The notes under the pieces: model-generated
Databases searched by the model: none
Told to the model about the DNA's origin: nothing
The model's input: only the letters and a program-made list of their open reading frames with translations
Made by a program: the position numbers and the translations under genes
In this document: positions 62,721 through 64,000 of the stretch, piece after piece
Numbering within the stretch: position 1 is the stretch's first letter
Layout: the number at the start of each line of letters is the position of its first letter
Assembly: GCA_020638995.1 (NCBI GenBank)
Contig: JACKHM010000001.1
Coordinates: 1,550,001 to 1,614,000 of the forward strand
Direction of reading: 5' to 3'
DNA from: Planctomycetaceae bacterium
Lineage (GTDB): Bacteria > Planctomycetota > Planctomycetia > Pirellulales > Pirellulaceae
DNA length: 64,000 bases

Positions 62721-63698
62721 TCACCGACGTTGTGATGCTTCTTTGGTAGTTCCCAGAGAGTTAAACACATGCGCCAAGGCACGCGCAAGATCAAGCCGCC
62801 GGAAGGTCAACTGCGTGACCGGGTCTTCGACGACGATACCCGTGTCCTGCATGATCGTCAGCGTCGCCTGGGCCAAGTTTGGCCCATCCGCCTTCCAATC
62901 GTAGCCGGTCTTCTCGATTGCCTCCCGAATTACGATCGCTGCACCGCAGGCGATCGCATTCGACGACGACGTGGCCGCAGCCGGCACCACCAAGTCAACT
63001 TTGGCATGTCGATCTAGATACACGACGTCTCGTCCCGGACGAACGGCTCCGATCGCAAAACAGTTTGGTTGGCTCGCTGGCCAGGAGATGCCCGTCGTAA
63101 ACTCATGGTTGCCTGTTGGAGCGCTCACCCAGATCCCAAGTTCGCGGAGCTTTAAGAGTTTATCGTCAAGGGCGGTCGCAAACGGTCGGTCGTGAGCCTG
63201 ATCATCAACAGGTGCCAGATTGACTGTGGTGATGTTATACCGTTCGTGATGTTCGATTATCCACTGGAGCGCGCCCGCCAACGTGGCGCCATCTACGGTC
63301 TTACAGTGACAACACTCGAGTCCACGAAGGATGGCCAATTGATCGTTATAGGCGACACCCCACCTGCCCGCGTGGTTAAGCGACGAAGGGACACCGATCG
63401 TCGATCCGTGGTAGCCGCGACCTTCGTGTTTGGGATCGTCATCGCCATCTACGCTGTCGTAAGTTGCCACAATCTTAGGATGAACGCCCTCGGATTCGGA
63501 CCACTCGGGCATCGACAGGTTGCAGCCATCATCCACCAGAGCTAGGGTTTGCCCCTTTCCAAAGGTCAGTCGACTCGCATAGTCTTCCCATGCTTTGACA
63601 ATTCCAGCCTGCCGAAACCCGACCGGCTGAACGGGCTCGCCTGCAAGCGTCACTGCGGGTAAACCTACCGTGAAAGGCAGAATGAATCCCCACAGCAT
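62721..63698 (-). CDS. Secreted subtilisin-like (S8) protein
   Basis: 325 residues from ATG 63698, chosen because it opens a signal peptide (LWGFILPFTVGLPAVTLAG); the frame extends to 63758. S8 fold with candidate Asp in LALVDDG, His in YHGSTIG, oxyanion Asn in SAPTGN and Ser in TSSSNAIACGAA. The usual HGTHVAG and GTSMAAP motifs are altered, so activity is uncertain. No propeptide or C-terminal domain is evident. Confidence 0.75.
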   Translation of the reverse strand: MLWGFILPFTVGLPAVTLAGEPVQPVGFRQAGIVKAWEDYASRLTFGKGQTLALVDDGCNLSMPEWSESEGVHPKIVATYDSVDGDDDPKHEGRGYHGSTIGVPSSLNHAGRWGVAYNDQLAILRGLECCHCKTVDGATLAGALQWIIEHHERYNITTVNLAPVDDQAHDRPFATALDDKLLKLRELGIWVSAPTGNHEFTTGISWPASQPNCFAIGAVRPGRDVVYLDRHAKVDLVVPAAATSSSNAIACGAAIVIREAIEKTGYDWKADGPNLAQATLTIMQDTGIVVEDPVTQLTFRRLDLARALAHVFNSLGTTKEASQRR

Positions 63699-63892
63699 TT
63701 TGCCGCAGGATATAGTCCTGAAAACGAAACAAGTCGCAGAGCCGCTCGAGGAGAACATGAATTCAATCGCTCCTTTGTTGACGCCGCGACTCGGATCGCA
63801 GATGCTGGCGGTTCGAGGATGCGCCCAGACTACGACACGCAGCCTCGCATTTCAATCGAACGGTCGCGGCATTTACAGGATCAATGTACAGG

Positions 63893-64000
63893 ATGACCAG
63901 TCTTGCTGGAAAAACGCTGTTTATTACGGGTTCGACACGGGGCATCGGTAAAGCAATCGCATTGCGAGCAGCAGCGGATGGTGCGAATGTCGCCATCGTC
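63893..64000 (+). CDS. Short-chain dehydrogenase/reductase (3' partial)
   Basis: First 36 codons of an SDR, cut by the window end. The nucleotide motif TGSTRGIG and the LAGKTLFITG opening are clear, and IGKAIALRAAADGANVAI resembles HSDL2-type SDRs. An in-frame ATG at 63884 is an alternative start. Confidence 0.88.
   Translation, partial: MTSLAGKTLFITGSTRGIGKAIALRAAADGANVAIV

Noticed and set aside
1..64000. tRNA, rRNA, insertion sequence or prophage genes
   Set aside because: Scanning for T-loop motifs, rRNA blocks, transposase and phage proteins gave nothing convincing.

Overview
The window reads as chromosome of a planctomycete, most likely a Pirellulaceae-type marine or freshwater relative. 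This is inferred from gene content. There are three secreted DUF1080 (3-keto-disaccharide hydrolase type) domains, a ThuA-like protein, a PQQ-type sugar dehydrogenase, two secreted squalene-cyclase-like proteins, DUF4332 helix-hairpin-helix domains, a lidless Hsp70 and many one-gene transcription units. Base composition looks even, at a little over half G+C. I found no rRNA, tRNA, CRISPR array, transposase or prophage, so this is mostly vertically inherited core and lineage-specific genome.

Layout. 1-4.7 kb: a PAS histidine kinase converges on a sigma-54 activator. A well-formed -24/-12 promoter with an upstream dyad then leads into a PPDK/PEP-synthase regulatory protein and two overlapping CBS proteins. 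4.8-8.6 kb: a BON protein, a secreted Cys-Lys-Gly pentapeptide-repeat protein ending in a perfect terminator, and a reverse operon of M28/glutaminyl-cyclase-like peptidase plus two membrane proteins. 8.7-16.6 kb: a PDZ protein, glycine C-acetyltransferase, a sodium:solute symporter with an overlapping 48-residue accessory peptide, a tandem pair of paralogous membrane proteins, a methyltransferase and GAPDH. 16.7-24.2 kb: M3 peptidase, DUF1080, HicAB, MetG, a DegT aminotransferase and a C39-like membrane protein. 24.4-33.9 kb: a Rad50/YhaN-like protein with two DUF4332 domains and altered ATPase motifs, a second DegT protein, TPR and HDOD proteins, and a large FecR-like membrane protein.

34.2-39.1 kb is a same-strand run: ribosome hibernation factor, PtsN, HPr, enzyme I and RNase E/G. 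It forms a phosphorelay with no sugar permease. 39.2-47.1 kb: PPK2, a Gfo/Idh/MocA oxidoreductase, PIN/TRAM (YacL-like), dGTPase and UvrA. 47.2-57.4 kb: secreted catabolic and envelope proteins (CxxCH squalene-cyclase-like, double DUF1080, ThuA, FKBP, sugar dehydrogenase), with VOC, CrcB, an orphan GroES, a GCS2 ligase and a short AlgH. 57.5-64 kb: a REC-GGDEF-CBS protein, Hsp70, a REP-like hairpin pair, an unknown protein, a subtilisin-like protein and the start of an SDR.

The window is rich in energy and PEP-centred control: a PPDK regulator, CBS pairs, a regulatory PTS, hibernation factor and polyphosphate kinase. The strongest candidate for an undescribed circuit is the sigma-54/PPDK-regulator/CBS locus at 1-4.7 kb. 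The degenerate SMC-like DUF4332 protein and the Cys-pentad protein are next.
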